Below, piece after piece: positions 6,146 to 6,726 of a stretch of 6,726 nt of DNA (its first letter is position 1; each line of letters opens with the position of its first letter). The DNA lies in assembly GCA_016926595.1 (NCBI GenBank), contig JAFGOG010000240.1, forward strand, positions 1 to 6,726, in the 5' to 3' direction. The DNA is from Anaerolineae bacterium. Lineage in GTDB: Bacteria; Chloroflexota; Anaerolineae; JAAYZQ01. A model generated the notes under the pieces. That model searched no databases and was not told the origin of the DNA. It saw nothing but the letters and a program-made list of their open reading frames with translations. A program made the translations under genes and the position numbers.

Positions 6146-6726
6146 CCTGGCGCGCACCTCGTTCTACGTGGGGTTGATTCTGGTTCCGTACGGCCTGGAA
6201 CAGCTTTGTTATGAGCGCTACATCTCGCGGAATCCGGCCCGGACGGCCCACCAGCCGGCCGCCGTGTTGGGCGGCTACGGCCTGGCCTACCTGTGGGACG
6301 CCGCGCACCTGGCCGTGTTGATCGCCGCCGGCTGGCGGCTCATTGCTACCACATATCCCCTCACCCTCTGGCAGGGACTGGGCTGGGTGCTCTTTTTGGC
6401 GGGGGTCGTGCTGCGCATCTGGGCGTTGCGCGAGCTGGGGCCGTTCTACTCCGCCAGCCTGCTCGTCTACGACGACCACCGGGTCGTCAGCAGCGGTCCC
6501 TATCGCTGCGTCCGGCACCCCCTGCACCTGGGGACCACCGCGCAGATTGGTGGGCTGGCGTTCTTTGCGCCCGCCTGGTTGGCCGTCCCGGCGGCCGGAT
6601 TGTCCATCGCCCTGACCCTGTACCGGAACTGCGCCGAAGACCGGCTGTTGCTGGCCCACCTCGGCGACGCCTACCGGCGCTACTACCTGGCGACGTGGGA
6701 CCCTGTGGACCTGGTGTTCTGGAAAC
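6138..6726 (+). CDS. Isoprenylcysteine carboxyl methyltransferase-family membrane protein, 3'-truncated
   Basis: The first 196 residues of an integral membrane protein that runs off the window without a stop. Hydrophobic segments lie near residues 8-20, 42-70, 80-97 and 135-161. The signature of ICMT/PEMT-like SAM-dependent methyltransferases follows: SSGPYRCVRHPLHLG at 118-132, then YRNCAEDRLLLAHLGDAYRR at 162-181 and YYLATW at 182-187, corresponding to the family pattern of Gly-x-Tyr-Arg-x-x-Arg-His-Pro, an acidic pair, and Gly-x-x-Tyr-x-x-Tyr. The common R-H-P-x-Y tyrosine is His here (position 130), and the usual Glu-Glu pair is Glu-Asp (167-168). By family it should methylate a small or lipid-linked acceptor at the membrane; bacteria generally lack prenylated CaaX substrates, so the acceptor is unknown. 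The family's core ends about here, so little is probably missing. It overlaps the small membrane protein gene by 8 bases. Confidence 0.85.
   Translation, partial: MLDLARTSFYVGLILVPYGLEQLCYERYISRNPARTAHQPAAVLGGYGLAYLWDAAHLAVLIAAGWRLIATTYPLTLWQGLGWVLFLAGVVLRIWALRELGPFYSASLLVYDDHRVVSSGPYRCVRHPLHLGTTAQIGGLAFFAPAWLAVPAAGLSIALTLYRNCAEDRLLLAHLGDAYRRYYLATWDPVDLVFWK

Overview
The window looks like a piece of a GC-rich bacterial genome. Family content and style (HyuA/HyuB pair, a TgpA-type membrane transglutaminase with a W-I-E-F-E-P-T motif, an ICMT-like methyltransferase) would suit an environmental Chloroflexota-like lineage. That assignment is an impression only: no rRNA, tRNA or marker gene is present to fix it.

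Layout. (1) 1-2990, plus strand: the 3' two-thirds of a hydantoinase/5-oxoprolinase A-subunit gene (hyuA-like, start outside the window), followed with an ATGA stop/start overlap by the complete B subunit (hyuB-like). Together they should form one ATP-dependent amidohydrolase or carboxylase-type enzyme; the substrate cannot be read from the sequence. (2) 2987-5296, minus strand: a complete TgpA-like transglutaminase with an N-terminal membrane bundle, an external Cys-His-Glu transglutaminase domain, one more membrane helix and a C-terminal DUF4129-like tail. It converges on hyuB, and the two stop codons share the palindrome CTAG. A good intrinsic terminator for the transglutaminase lies inside the last codons of hyuB. 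(3) 5303-5965: about 660 bases with no intact gene. It has a palindromic GC-rich repeat just upstream of the transglutaminase, a second small hairpin, and the decayed remains of at least one larger protein gene (a glycosidase-like fragment, plus a short Hint-like motif in another frame). (4) 5966 to the end, plus strand: a small basic single-helix membrane protein, overlapped by 8 bases by a truncated isoprenylcysteine-carboxyl-methyltransferase-family membrane protein that runs off the window.

No complete new system can be demonstrated here. The most distinctive items are the nested hyuB/transglutaminase terminator with its shared CTAG stop, the decayed patchwork between 5540 and 5950 that reads in frame into a real small gene, and the small poly-arginine membrane protein coupled to the ICMT-like enzyme.
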